From NCBI RefSeq assembly GCF_041360795.1, contig NZ_JBFUPW010000001.1, forward strand, positions 496,001 through 560,000: a DNA stretch of 64,000 bases, written 5' to 3'. This document shows, in pieces, positions 42,201 through 50,994 of the stretch (its first letter is position 1; every line of letters begins with the position of its first letter). This DNA is from Arthrobacter_E sp041360795. GTDB lineage: Bacteria > Actinomycetota > Actinomycetes > Actinomycetales > Micrococcaceae. Under the pieces are notes generated by a model. It ran no database searches. It was given only the letters and a program-made list of their open reading frames with translations, and was not told where the DNA came from. A program made the translations under genes and the position numbers.

Positions 42201-43844
42201 TCAGCTGTTCACGCGGATGACCTCGCGCTGGTACGGCGCGATCACCGAGCGCGAAATCCTCAGGTCGAGCACGAGGAAGGGACGCTCTCCCGCCGGACGG
42301 GAGGCCCACTCGGCGAGTCGATCGAGGTCCTCCAGGCGCCGCACAACCACGCCCTCGGCCCCTACGGCGCTGCCCAGAGCGGCGAAGTCCACATCCGGGA
42401 TGAGCATGGGATCCTCGGCTAGGCCCTTGAGACCGTAGAGGTTGACTTCGGCGCCGTACGCGCCGTCGTTCCAGACCACGCACAGGCCCCGGCCGCCGGC
42501 GGTCCGCACAGCTGTCTCCAGGTCGGACAGCGCCATCAGGCCGCCGCCGTCGCCCGTCGTGAGGACGATCGTCGCGTCCGGGTCGGCCTGGGCCGCGCCG
42601 GCGACGCTGGGGAAGCCCAGCCCGATCGACTGGTAGGCCGTGCCGACCATGATCATGCGCGTGGGAGAGGCCACCGGCCAGAACATGTTGGCCCAGGCGA
42701 TGAAGTGCCCGCCGTCGCTCACCACGATCCGGTCCTCCGGCAGCAGTTCGGCGATCCGCGCGGCCGCCAGCCGGGGGTCGAGCCGGCCGTCGGCCAGCTC
42801 GGGCTCTCCGGGATCCTGTGTGCGGAGGGCCGCGATGTCCACGGTGTCCCGCCAGCCCGACGGCCGGGCGCCGTCGAGGGCCGCGGTGAGTGCTTCCGCC
42901 ACCAGGCGCGCGTCGCCCTGCAGATAGTCGCCCACGCGAGGATGGGTCGCGGCCGGGGCGATGTCGACCTGGACCACGCGGGTGCCCGGCGCGAACAGCT
43001 CGCCGAACCGCATGGTGAAGGGGTTCAGTGACGCGCCGAAGACGATCGCGACGTCCGCTTCCTGGATGAGCTCCATGGCGCCGGGCGCTCCGAAGCCGCC
43101 GGTCACGCCGAGGTCGAACCGTTCGTCCGGGAAGATGCCACGGCCGAGTGCGCTGGAGGAGGTGACGGCGCCCGTGGCGTCCGCGAGGGCTCCGAGGGCG
43201 GGTCCGGCGCCGGCGAGATGCGCTCCGCGCCCGGCGATCAGGAGCGGCCGTTCGGCCTGAGCCAGAGTCTCGGCCACGCGAGCGATGGCGGCCTGCGTGA
43301 AGGGGGCCGGCGCCTGGGGCTGCGGGAGGCGGAGCGGGGGAGTGCCGGGCACCTCGCCGGCCTCGAGCGTGGGCACGTCGTACGGGATGGCGAGGACCAC
43401 TGGGAGGCGGTATGCGAGGGCGTGCTCGATCGCGATGATGGTGGTCGCCGCCGCGTCGAGGCGACCCACGGTATACGTGCGGACGCCGACGGCGGAGGCG
43501 AGAGCGATCTGGTCCACATCCCAGGGGCGAGGGCCGGACGTCGGCTCGTCCCCGACGATCAGAACGAGGGGGATGCGGGCCTGGGCCGCTTCCGCGAGGG
43601 CGGTCAGGGTGTTGGTGAACCCGGCGCCATAGGTGGTGGTGGCTGCGGCGATGCGGCCGGACGCTCGGTAGTGTGCGTCCGCGGCGACCACGGCGCCGGC
43701 CTCATGGCGGACCGCGGTGAAGGTGGCCTCGGTGTCGCGCAGGATCGAGTCCAGGAAGTACGCGTTCCCATTGCCCATGAGGCCGAAGACCTGATCGATG
43801 TGGCGGGAGAGGGCGATTGCGACGTGCTGAGAGACGGTGGGCAT
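42201..43844 (-). CDS. Thiamine diphosphate-dependent enzyme (acetolactate synthase/decarboxylase-like)
   Basis: A 547-residue ThDP enzyme from ATG 43844. The pyrimidine domain has the cofactor-activating Glu48 in AVRHEAGAVVAADAHYR. A middle domain (about 190-320) follows with ERPLLIAGRGAHLAGAG, and the ThDP-Mg domain holds GDGGGLMALSDLETAV ... VVWNDGAYG. It resembles the acetolactate synthase large-subunit and benzoylformate decarboxylase families, but no regulatory small subunit gene is near. Position between the hpa transporter and an aromatic hydroxylase suggests decarboxylation of an aromatic 2-oxo acid. An ATCGTATACG operator-like site lies about 150 bases upstream. The substrate is not proven. 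Confidence 0.88.
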   Translation of the reverse strand: MPTVSQHVAIALSRHIDQVFGLMGNGNAYFLDSILRDTEATFTAVRHEAGAVVAADAHYRASGRIAAATTTYGAGFTNTLTALAEAAQARIPLVLIVGDEPTSGPRPWDVDQIALASAVGVRTYTVGRLDAAATTIIAIEHALAYRLPVVLAIPYDVPTLEAGEVPGTPPLRLPQPQAPAPFTQAAIARVAETLAQAERPLLIAGRGAHLAGAGPALGALADATGAVTSSSALGRGIFPDERFDLGVTGGFGAPGAMELIQEADVAIVFGASLNPFTMRFGELFAPGTRVVQVDIAPAATHPRVGDYLQGDARLVAEALTAALDGARPSGWRDTVDIAALRTQDPGEPELADGRLDPRLAAARIAELLPEDRIVVSDGGHFIAWANMFWPVASPTRMIMVGTAYQSIGLGFPSVAGAAQADPDATIVLTTGDGGGLMALSDLETAVRTAGGRGLCVVWNDGAYGAEVNLYGLKGLAEDPMLIPDVDFAALGSAVGAEGVVVRRLEDLDRLAEWASRPAGERPFLVLDLRISRSVIAPYQREVIRVNS

Positions 43845-43995
43845 GGTCGTGCCTTTCGAGACAGACGGAGAGGTGGGGTCCGTATGTGTCTCGCGCGTGC
43901 TGCCCGCACGGCTTCGTGCCCCTTTTTCGGGCACCGGGCTCAGCCGCCTGAGGAGCTGCTGTGCCGGACGTCACACATCATACCCAAAGATGCGG

Positions 43996-44008
43996 ATCGT
44001 ATACGTTC
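43996..44008. promoter_or_regulatory. Third GntR operator-like site
   Basis: ATCGTATACGTTC closely follows the two sites of the hpa/MHS promoter region (ATCGTATATGATT and ATCGTATATTTTC) and has a palindromic CGTATACG core. It lies between the divergent ThDP-enzyme and hydroxylase genes, suggesting that they share the GntR regulon. Confidence 0.55.
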
Positions 44009-44065
44009 TCTTGCCGCACCGGTTCGGGGCGGTTATGCTCACTTTATTCGATAAAGGAATTGCTA

Positions 44066-44080
44066 GTTCTATTATCGAAC
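44066..44080. promoter_or_regulatory. IclR operator at the hydroxylase promoter
   Basis: GTTCTATTATCGAAC; its reverse complement GTTCGATAATAGAAC differs by one base from the site in front of the IclR gene (GTTCGATAGTAGAAC). It lies between -35-like TTGCTA (44060-44065) and -10-like TAGACT (44082-44087), 52 bases before the hydroxylase start. Confidence 0.7.
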
Positions 44081-44131
44081 TTAGACTATCGGCAACGTCT
44101 GTCACCACACAGCGACGTGAGGAGATCCACC

Positions 44132-46021
44132 GTGCAGTTCCACCATCATGGGTACGTTTCCGGCGACCCGCGCATCCAGCCGGCCGCCGGCGTCGGCCTG
44201 GACCGTCCGGATGAGCTGCCGGATGAGGTGGACGTCCTCATTGTCGGCACCGGTCCGGCAGGCATCACCCTCGCCGCGCAGCTGTCCCAGTTCCCGGACG
44301 TCACCACGCGCGTCATCGAACGCCGTCCGGGCCGCCTCGAAGTGGGGCAGGCGGACGGCATCCAGGCGCGCAGCGTCGAGACCTTCCAGGCGTTCGGCTT
44401 CGCCCAGAGGATCACCGAAGAGGCGTACCGCATCACCGAAATGGCCTTCTGGAAGCCGAACCCCGAGCAGCCCGGCGACATCATCCGCACCGCCGTGGCG
44501 CCGGACGACCCCAGCGGGGTCAGCGAGTTCCCGCACCTCATCGTGAACCAGGCCCGCGTCCAGGACTATTTCCTGGAATTCATGAAGAACTCTCCCACCC
44601 GCAACCGGCCGGACTACGGCTGGGAGTTCGTGGGCCTCGACATCGACCACGACGGCGGTGAGCACCCCGTCTCGGTCACATTGCGCCGGACGGCGGGCGA
44701 GGATGAGGGCGCCGAGCGCGTGATCCGGGCCAAGTTCGTGGTGGGCGGCGACGGCGCGCGCAGCAAGGTCCGCGAAGCCATCGGCCGTAAACCGGTGGGC
44801 GACCAGGCCTTCCACGCCTGGGGTGTGATGGACGTCCTCGCGGACACCGACTTCCCGGACATCCGCCGCAAGTGCGCCATCCAGTCCCACGACGGCGGCA
44901 GCATCCTTCACATTCCGCGGGAAGGCAACCATCTCTTCCGCATGTACGTGGATCTCGGCGAGGTGCCCCACGACGACTCCGGCAAGGTCCGTCTGACCAG
45001 CCAGGAGGAAGTGGAACGCCGGGCCAACCAGATTCTGCACCCCTACACCCTCACCGTCCGGCATGTCGCCTGGCGGAGCGTCTACGAAGTGGGTCACCGG
45101 GTCACGGACCGTTTCGACGACGTCCCCGCAGAGGAGGTCGGCTCGCGAACGCCGCGGGTGTTCATCATGGGCGACGCCTGCCACACCCACAGCGCCAAGG
45201 CCGGACAGGGCATGAACGTGTCCATCCAGGACGGCTTCAACCTGGGCTGGAAGCTCGGACACGTCCTGGAAGGCCGCGCGCCTCTTTCCCTGCTCGACAC
45301 GTACTCCGCCGAACGTCAGGTGGTGGCGCAGAACCTGATCGACTTCGACAAGGAGTGGTCCAGCCTCATGGCGGCCCGTCCGGACGAGATGGCCGATCCC
45401 GCGGAACTGGAGCGCTTCTACGTCCAGACCGCGGAGTTCCCCGCCGGGTTCATGACCGAGTACACGGCGTCGCTGATCGTCGGGACCGCTGATCATCAGG
45501 ATCTCGCCACCGGCTTCCCGCTGGGCAAGCGGTTCAAGTCCGCCGAGGTCACCCGGGTGTGTGACGGCAACCCGGTGCACCTCGGGCACCATGCCCGGGC
45601 CGATGGCCGCTGGCGCATCTACGTGTTCGCAGGCCGGGACGGTCTGGATCCGGCGTCCGAGACCGCCGGCCTCGGGCGCTGGCTGGCGGAGTCGCCGGAC
45701 TCACCGCTCGCCGCCACCCCGGCCGGTTTGGACGCGGATGCCTGGTTCGACGCCAAGGTGATCTACCAGCAGCCGCATCTGGACGTCGACATCACCACGG
45801 CGCCGGAGGTCTTCCTGCCCCGCACCGGTCCGTTCCAGGTCATCGATTATGAGAAGGTCTACGCCGCTGACCCGCGGCATGATGTCTTCGACGCCCGCGG
45901 CATCGACCGGGACGGGGTCGTCGTGGTGGTCCGGCCGGACCAGTACGTCGCCCAGGTGCTTCCGCTCACGGCCCGCGAGGAACTGAGCGCGTTCTTCGCG
46001 CGGGTGTCCTCGGACGCCTGA
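44132..46021 (+). CDS. FAD-dependent aromatic hydroxylase, 3-hydroxybenzoate 4-monooxygenase (MobA)-like
   Basis: A 629-residue flavoprotein from GTG 44132, with GAGGAG upstream. It starts QFHHHGYVSGDPRIQPA, as MobA of Comamonas does, and has the FAD motif VGTGPAGITLAAQL (residues 38-51), GQADGIQARSVE, the second FAD/NADPH motif VGGDGARSKVREAIGR, and FIMGDACHTHSAKAGQGMN. A C-terminal thioredoxin-like domain covers about 450-629. The expected reaction is NADPH-dependent ring hydroxylation ortho to a phenol; MobA makes protocatechuate. No protocatechuate ring-cleavage gene is present, so a hydroxyphenylacetate feeding HpaD is also possible. Regulation by the nearby IclR gene is supported by a shared operator. 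Confidence 0.9.
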   Translation: MQFHHHGYVSGDPRIQPAAGVGLDRPDELPDEVDVLIVGTGPAGITLAAQLSQFPDVTTRVIERRPGRLEVGQADGIQARSVETFQAFGFAQRITEEAYRITEMAFWKPNPEQPGDIIRTAVAPDDPSGVSEFPHLIVNQARVQDYFLEFMKNSPTRNRPDYGWEFVGLDIDHDGGEHPVSVTLRRTAGEDEGAERVIRAKFVVGGDGARSKVREAIGRKPVGDQAFHAWGVMDVLADTDFPDIRRKCAIQSHDGGSILHIPREGNHLFRMYVDLGEVPHDDSGKVRLTSQEEVERRANQILHPYTLTVRHVAWRSVYEVGHRVTDRFDDVPAEEVGSRTPRVFIMGDACHTHSAKAGQGMNVSIQDGFNLGWKLGHVLEGRAPLSLLDTYSAERQVVAQNLIDFDKEWSSLMAARPDEMADPAELERFYVQTAEFPAGFMTEYTASLIVGTADHQDLATGFPLGKRFKSAEVTRVCDGNPVHLGHHARADGRWRIYVFAGRDGLDPASETAGLGRWLAESPDSPLAATPAGLDADAWFDAKVIYQQPHLDVDITTAPEVFLPRTGPFQVIDYEKVYAADPRHDVFDARGIDRDGVVVVVRPDQYVAQVLPLTAREELSAFFARVSSDA

Positions 46022-46061
46022 GGCGGCCGGCGTCGTCGACGGCCCGAGCCGCCGAGGGCGC

Positions 46062-46769
46062 TCAGGCCCCGTAGGCCCGCGCGATCCGCTCTCCGGCGGC
46101 CTTGAGCAGCTCGGCGATCGATTCCTCTTCGTGAGGGAGGGAGACGTGGATGACCGCGATCGACGCCGGCGGCTGGCCCGGCAGGGTCAGCGGAACGGCG
46201 ACCGACCACAGGGACGGGACCACCTCGTCATGGCTGAGGGCGTACCCGCGCCGGCGGCTGAGGTCGATCTCCGCGCGGAGCTGCTCGTCGACGTCGTCGG
46301 GCCAGGCCTCGGCCGGGAGGGAGAGTAGGATCGCTTTCCCGGGGCCGCCCCGCGTGATCGGGTGGCGGTGTCCCGGACGGTAGGAGACGACGGCCACGGT
46401 CTGGCGCGGGGACGCGCTGATCAAGGTGACCGCCTCCTCGTGGTCCAGTTGGACGGCGAGGAGGCAGGTCATCCCGAGTTCGTTGGCGACCGCGTTGAGC
46501 TCGGGGAGGGCGGCCTGCTGGAGGTCACGCGACACGCCCGCGGCCAGCGCGGCAAGGCCGGCGCCGAGGGCCACCCGTCCGGACGCGTCCCGGGTCGCCA
46601 GACCATGGCTTTCCAGGGTGAGCAGGAGACGGTAGGCGACGGAGCGGTGGACTTCCAGCGCACCCGCCAGCTCCGCGATGGTCGGCGGACGGTCGGACGC
46701 GGCGATGATCTCCAGCAAGCGGATGCCGCGGCTGAGGGTCTGTGATCCAGGAGTGCTCGTGTCGCTCAC
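46062..46769 (-). CDS. IclR family transcriptional regulator
   Basis: A 235-residue regulator. The winged helix at residues 8-70 contains TLSRGIRLLEIIAASDRPPTIAELAGALE and HRSVAYRLLLTLESHGL as landmarks. The C-terminal ligand domain follows, with GRVALGAGLAALAAGVSRDL and VVSYRPGHRHPITRGGPGKA. IclR proteins of this kind control aromatic catabolism. The gene is convergent with the hydroxylase gene, and both are preceded by nearly identical dyads, so it probably regulates itself and the hydroxylase. Confidence 0.93.
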   Translation of the reverse strand: MSDTSTPGSQTLSRGIRLLEIIAASDRPPTIAELAGALEVHRSVAYRLLLTLESHGLATRDASGRVALGAGLAALAAGVSRDLQQAALPELNAVANELGMTCLLAVQLDHEEAVTLISASPRQTVAVVSYRPGHRHPITRGGPGKAILLSLPAEAWPDDVDEQLRAEIDLSRRRGYALSHDEVVPSLWSVAVPLTLPGQPPASIAVIHVSLPHEEESIAELLKAAGERIARAYGA

Positions 46770-46770
46770 A

Positions 46771-46787
46771 TGTTCGATAGTAGAACA
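46771..46787. promoter_or_regulatory. IclR operator in front of its own gene
   Basis: Dyad TGTTCGATAGTAGAACA, two bases upstream of the IclR start, matching the hydroxylase site at 44066-44080 in 14 of 15 core positions. It fits tight autorepression. Confidence 0.75.
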
Positions 46788-46831
46788 GGCGTGGTCCGGA
46801 TCCGGGACTGACGGATCTCAGCCGATGGACC

Positions 46832-47056
46832 TCAATGGATGATGCCGTGGGCCTGCGCACGCGCCAGCTCGACCTCGCGGCGGACCAGATCGGCCTCTTT
46901 GCGGGCACGGTATTCCAGTTCCAGACGGTCGCGGAGCAGAATCTGTTCGCGTGGGGAGAGAGGCCGCCGCACCCGGCGGCGCGGGATGAGCCGGGCCAGG
47001 GACGGGAACTGACGACGGCGGACGGAGGGGCTGCAGGGGAGCGGTGAAGTGACCAT
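46832..47056 (-). CDS. Small basic helical hypothetical protein
   Basis: A 74-residue candidate from ATG 47056 with GGGGA just upstream. The N-terminal half is Pro/Arg-rich; the C-terminal half is a regular amphipathic helix, SPREQILLRDRLELEYRARK followed by a second Glu/Arg-rich turn ending AQAHGIIH. The helical periodicity and clean stop argue for a real small gene, but the family is not known and the opposite strand is also open. Confidence is limited. Confidence 0.45.
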   Translation of the reverse strand: MVTSPLPCSPSVRRRQFPSLARLIPRRRVRRPLSPREQILLRDRLELEYRARKEADLVRREVELARAQAHGIIH

Positions 47057-47149
47057 GTCCCCAGTGTTCGGGGGGCCGGCCGGCGCCGTCGTCGATTCGG
47101 CGCAGACCGAATCATCGATGCCGGCGACCCCCGGCATTAGTCTCAGACC

Positions 47150-48157
47150 ATGTTGTTGCAGCTGACCCCCGCGGATCTGACCCGGATCCGCTTCTGCGTC
47201 TCTCCGTGGTGGGAAGCGGTCACCTCGGTGCTCACGCTCGCCAAGGGAGTTCCGATGCACCGTCGGTGGATCACGGACTCCAAGGAGGTCCTGACCGCGA
47301 GCCCCGGCGCGGTCCACAAATGGGAGGTGCTCCGCGCCTTCATCACGGCCAACGGCCACATTCTGGACGGGCTGACGCCGACGCCCTCGCGGGACGAGAG
47401 CTTCCAGGACAGCAAGGACCGCGTGCTGAACCAGGATGCGGACCTGCTGCTGAACGATATGCGGATCATCCGGACCGTGGCCGATCACCCGGCCGCCCCC
47501 GCCATTCTCGATGCCTTCGAAGCCGAGCCCCATCGCGTGGTGGAGGAGCTGTGCGACGCCGTCGAGTGGGTGTGGAAACTCGCCGTCGAACCCCATTGGG
47601 AGCGCATTCACGCTCTCCAGGTGGCCGACATCGACTACCGCCTCCGGCTGCTCGCCCGGGGCGGCCTGGACGAAGTGCTCAGAACGCTCCACCCGCAGGT
47701 GCTCCGGGTCGAGGAAGGGCTCGACTTCGTAGGCAAGAGCTGCGACGTCTTCTCCGGCACGGGCTGCGAGTCCACGTTCGACGCGGCGGGCCCGGGCCTG
47801 ATCCTGATCCCCTGCGTCTTCGCGTGGCCGGGCACGGTGCTCCTCAACGCGCGTCCCTACACACCGACTGTCAGCTATGCCCCGCGCGGTGTGGGCTCGC
47901 TCTGGGAAGTGCGCGACGGCGGCCGGGACGACTGCGCGCTGTCCGATCTGATGGGCGGCACCCGGGCCGCCGTGCTGGCCCAGCTGGACATCCCCATGAC
48001 GACCACATACCTCTCGCAGCACCTGGACATCTCTCCTGCCACGGTGAGTGAACACCTCAAGGTGCTCTCGGCCGCGCGCTTGCTGGAGGCTTACCGGCGC
48101 GGCCGGGAGGTCTTCTACCGCCGGACCTCGCTGGCGGACGAACTGCTGAAGGCCTGA
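47150..48157 (+). CDS. ArsR-type winged-helix regulator with N-terminal DUF5937-like domain
   Basis: A 335-residue protein from ATG 47150. The first 240 residues begin LQLTPADLTRIRFCVSPWWE and include FSGTGCESTFDAAGPGLILIPCVFAWP, a pattern of the DUF5937 group of actinobacterial regulators. The C-terminal 80 residues are an ArsR helix-turn-helix: LGGTRAAVLAQL-type start (LMGGTRAAVLAQLD), TTTYLSQHLDISPATVSEHLKVL, and a Tyr-rich wing GREVFYRRT. Such proteins are usually stand-alone repressors. No target gene is obvious. Confidence 0.88.
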   Translation: MLLQLTPADLTRIRFCVSPWWEAVTSVLTLAKGVPMHRRWITDSKEVLTASPGAVHKWEVLRAFITANGHILDGLTPTPSRDESFQDSKDRVLNQDADLLLNDMRIIRTVADHPAAPAILDAFEAEPHRVVEELCDAVEWVWKLAVEPHWERIHALQVADIDYRLRLLARGGLDEVLRTLHPQVLRVEEGLDFVGKSCDVFSGTGCESTFDAAGPGLILIPCVFAWPGTVLLNARPYTPTVSYAPRGVGSLWEVRDGGRDDCALSDLMGGTRAAVLAQLDIPMTTTYLSQHLDISPATVSEHLKVLSAARLLEAYRRGREVFYRRTSLADELLKA

Positions 48158-48237
48158 GCGGGTAGCCATCCTGCCGGCCCGCGACCTGGGCGCCGGCCCT
48201 CTTCCGCGGCTTCGGGCCGGCACTCTAGGCTGGAGCC

Positions 48238-48453
48238 GTGAGCCTCCTCGATGACCCCTTCGACTATGCCGAGACCAAGGACGGGAAGATCCTGATCCGC
48301 CGCGGCGGGCGACAGGTGGTCACTGTCGCCGGAGGCCGGGCGCAGGACCTCGCGTCACGGCTGGCCCGTGCCGACGATGAGGGCCGGCAGCAGCTCCTGG
48401 CGCGGGCGACGGGCAATTACCGGCGGGGAAACGAGCGGGGTGGCCGCGGATGA
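48238..48453 (+). CDS. Small conserved-type hypothetical protein
   Basis: A 71-residue protein from GTG 48238. It reads SLLDDPFDYAETKDGKILI, RRGGRQVVTVAGGRAQDL and a charged helix, a layout I have seen in small actinobacterial proteins of unknown function. Its stop overlaps the ATG of the MOSC gene (ATGA), so the two are translated together and may act in one pathway. Confidence 0.75.
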   Translation: MSLLDDPFDYAETKDGKILIRRGGRQVVTVAGGRAQDLASRLARADDEGRQQLLARATGNYRRGNERGGRG

Positions 48454-48995
48454 CCGCCGTCGGCTACCTCGAGGCGCTGCATCGCAGCCCGGTGCACGGC
48501 TTCTCCAAGGAGACGGTGGAGTCGTTGCGGCTGCTGGAAGGGCGGGGTGTCGAGGGGGATGCCCATTGCGGGGTGACCGTTCAGCACCGGTCGCGGGTGG
48601 CGGCGGACCCTTCCCAGCCCAATCTCCGGCAGGTGCACCTGATCCATGCCGAGCTCTTCGACGAGCTGCGTGCCGCGGGTTTCGCCGTGAAGCCGGGGGA
48701 GCTGGGGGAGAACCTGACCACGAGGGGCGTGGATCTCCTGTCCCTTCCGGTGGGCACACGGCTTGTCATGGGTGCGGCGGTCGTCACCGTGACGGGTCTG
48801 AGAAACCCCTGTCAGCAGATCAACGGCTTCCAGACGGGACTCTTGAAGCAGGTTCTGAAGGTCGATCGGGACGGCCGTCCAGTCCGCCTGGCCGGTGTCA
48901 TGGGCGTCGTTTCGCGGGGTGGCGAGGTCTCCACCGGGGACGCCGTCGAGGTGCTGCTGCCGGCTGGCGAGCACTTTCCTTTGACACGGGTCTGA
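48450..48995 (+). CDS. MOSC domain-containing protein
   Basis: A 181-residue single MOSC domain. Landmarks: GRGVEGDAHCGVTVQHRSR, QVHLIHAELFDEL, PGELGENLTTRGVDLLSLPVG, and the conserved Cys in VTGLRNPCQQI. MOSC domains are predicted sulphur carriers related to the C-terminus of molybdenum cofactor sulphurase and YiiM. No other molybdenum cofactor gene is near. It is coupled to the preceding small gene through an ATGA overlap. Confidence 0.92.
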   Translation: MTAVGYLEALHRSPVHGFSKETVESLRLLEGRGVEGDAHCGVTVQHRSRVAADPSQPNLRQVHLIHAELFDELRAAGFAVKPGELGENLTTRGVDLLSLPVGTRLVMGAAVVTVTGLRNPCQQINGFQTGLLKQVLKVDRDGRPVRLAGVMGVVSRGGEVSTGDAVEVLLPAGEHFPLTRV

Positions 48996-49290
48996 ACCGT
49001 TTCGGGACGCTGAACTGCGCGTTCGACAAGGTGCCCTGACCGCGGTGGAGAACGTGCATGATCCAGACGCATTGCGTCATTCGAGGTGACAATCAAGTCA
49101 ACAACTCGTTCGCGCGTAACAATCGGCCGGTCTGAGGATCACGGTTTGGCAACGGATGCCCACTGGGTGGACAAAATCAAGCTAAGCTTTCACGTTATGT
49201 AGGCCAAGTCACACCTGTGTGTCGTGGACCTCGTTCATAGGGAATCCGCGAGATTCCCCATCTCTACTCAGGAACTCCAAAGGAGGCGGA
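48996..49290. other. Upstream region of the peptide ABC operon
   Basis: 295 bases without a gene. The second half is AT-richer (around 49090-49205), with several TTG and TATG-like hexamers but no promoter pair of good spacing that I can single out. It probably holds the promoter and a leader of the binding-protein gene. Confidence 0.35.
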
Positions 49291-50964
49291 ATGCGTTTCT
49301 CGCGCACTTCCAAGGCACTGGGCCTGGCGGTCCTCGCTGCATTGGCTCTGTCGGCGTGTGGCGGCGGCAGCACCAACGGTGGCGGGTCCACCGGCGGCGA
49401 TGCGGATCCGAAGGGCATCGTGCGGGCATACAGCAACGAGCCGCAGAACCCGTTGCTCCCCGGCCAGACCAACGAGGTCTTCGGTGGCCGCGTGGTCGAT
49501 CTGCTCTTCGCAGGTCTCGTCAGCTACGACAGCAGCGGCAAGACCGTGAACGAGCTGGCCGAGTCGATCGAGTCCTCCGACTCGCAGAACTACACCATCA
49601 AGATCAAGTCGGGCCAGAAGTTCACCAACGGTGAAGCGATCACGGCCAAGACCTTCGTGGACTCCTGGAACTTCGAGGCGCTGAGCACCAACGGCCAGTC
49701 CAACGGCAGCTTCTTCAGCTCCCTCGAAGGCTACGACGCGGTGTCCGCGACCACCGGCACCGGTGACAACGCCAAGCCCGCCCCGAAGGCCCAGACCATG
49801 TCCGGCCTGAAGGTCGTGGATGACACCACCTTCACCGTCAAGCTGAAGCAGCCGGAGTCCGACTGGACCCAGCGTCTCGGTTACACCGTCTTCTTCCCGC
49901 TTCCCTCCGAAGCCATGAAGGACCCCAAGAAGTTCGGTCAGAGCCCCGTCGGCAACGGCCCGTACAAGATGGCCGCCGCCGACGCCTGGCAGCACGACAA
50001 GCAGATCGCCCTCGTCAAGAACGACGACTACAAGGGTCCGCGTGAAGCCAAGAACGGCGGCGTGACCTTCGCGTTCTACACGAACTCCGACGCGGCCTAC
50101 ACCGACATCCAGGGCAACAACCTGGACGTGCTGGACGTCATCCCGTCCACCGCTCTGGCCACCTTCCAGCAGGACCTCGACGGCCGCGCGGCCAACAAGC
50201 CCAGCGCTCTCAACGGCACGCTGAACATCCCGGTCTACCTGCAGGACTTCCAGGGCGAGGCCGGTTCGCTCCGCCGCCAGGCCATCTCCCACGCGATCGA
50301 CCGTGCGCAGATCACCAAGGTGATCTTCCACGACACCCGCACCCCGGCCAAGGAATTCACCGTTCCGTCCATGCTCGGCTACGACGCGAACATCCCGGGC
50401 AGCGATGTCCTGAACTTCGACGCCGCCAAGGCCAAGGATCTGTGGGCTCAGGCCGACAAGATCAAGCCGTGGGACGCCTCCAAGACGTTCACCATCGCGT
50501 ACAACACCGACGGTGGAAACAAGGAGTGGGTCGACGCCGTCGCCAACCAGCTGAAGAACAACCTGGGCATCAAGGCCGAAGGCAAGCCGTACCCCAAGTT
50601 CGCCACCATGCTGGACGATCGTCTGAGCCGCAAGCTGACCGGTGCCGTCCGCGCCGGCTGGCAGGCCGACTACCCGTCGATCTACAACTTCCTGGAGCCG
50701 ACCCTCGGCACCAACGGCAGCTCCAACTACGAGAAGTACTCGAACCCCGAGTTCGACAAGCTGCTCCTCGAAGGTGAGGCCGCCAAGACTCCTGAAGATG
50801 GCGCCAAGGTCTTCAACAAGGCTCAGGAGATCCTGTTCAAGGACCTCCCGAACATCCCGCTGTGGTCCCAGAACCAGCCCATCGGCTGGAGCACCAGCGT
50901 GAACAACGTTGAGACCGACTGGCACGGTGTGATCGAGTACTACAAGGTCACCAAGAACAAGTAG
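49291..50964 (+). CDS. ABC transporter substrate-binding lipoprotein, family 5 (oligopeptide/dipeptide)
   Basis: A 557-residue lipoprotein from ATG 49291, with AAGGAGG upstream. The lipobox LALSAC places the lipidated Cys at 23, followed by a Gly/Ser linker. SBP family 5 landmarks: GRVVDLLFAGLVSYD, KIKSGQKFTNGEAITAKTFV, GNGPYKMA, and RRQAISHAIDRAQI. It binds peptides or related solutes at the membrane surface and hands them to the permease encoded next. A stable hairpin lies between this gene and the permease, likely giving higher binding-protein levels. Peptide specificity is not proven. Confidence 0.93.
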   Translation: MRFSRTSKALGLAVLAALALSACGGGSTNGGGSTGGDADPKGIVRAYSNEPQNPLLPGQTNEVFGGRVVDLLFAGLVSYDSSGKTVNELAESIESSDSQNYTIKIKSGQKFTNGEAITAKTFVDSWNFEALSTNGQSNGSFFSSLEGYDAVSATTGTGDNAKPAPKAQTMSGLKVVDDTTFTVKLKQPESDWTQRLGYTVFFPLPSEAMKDPKKFGQSPVGNGPYKMAAADAWQHDKQIALVKNDDYKGPREAKNGGVTFAFYTNSDAAYTDIQGNNLDVLDVIPSTALATFQQDLDGRAANKPSALNGTLNIPVYLQDFQGEAGSLRRQAISHAIDRAQITKVIFHDTRTPAKEFTVPSMLGYDANIPGSDVLNFDAAKAKDLWAQADKIKPWDASKTFTIAYNTDGGNKEWVDAVANQLKNNLGIKAEGKPYPKFATMLDDRLSRKLTGAVRAGWQADYPSIYNFLEPTLGTNGSSNYEKYSNPEFDKLLLEGEAAKTPEDGAKVFNKAQEILFKDLPNIPLWSQNQPIGWSTSVNNVETDWHGVIEYYKVTKNK

Positions 50965-50994
50965 GAATCCATCATCTGATGTAGTCCAACGCCG

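Noticed and set aside
42201..43844. Calling the ThDP enzyme acetolactate synthase (ilvB)
   Set aside because: No small subunit gene and a catabolic rather than a branched-chain amino acid context; the substrate is left open.
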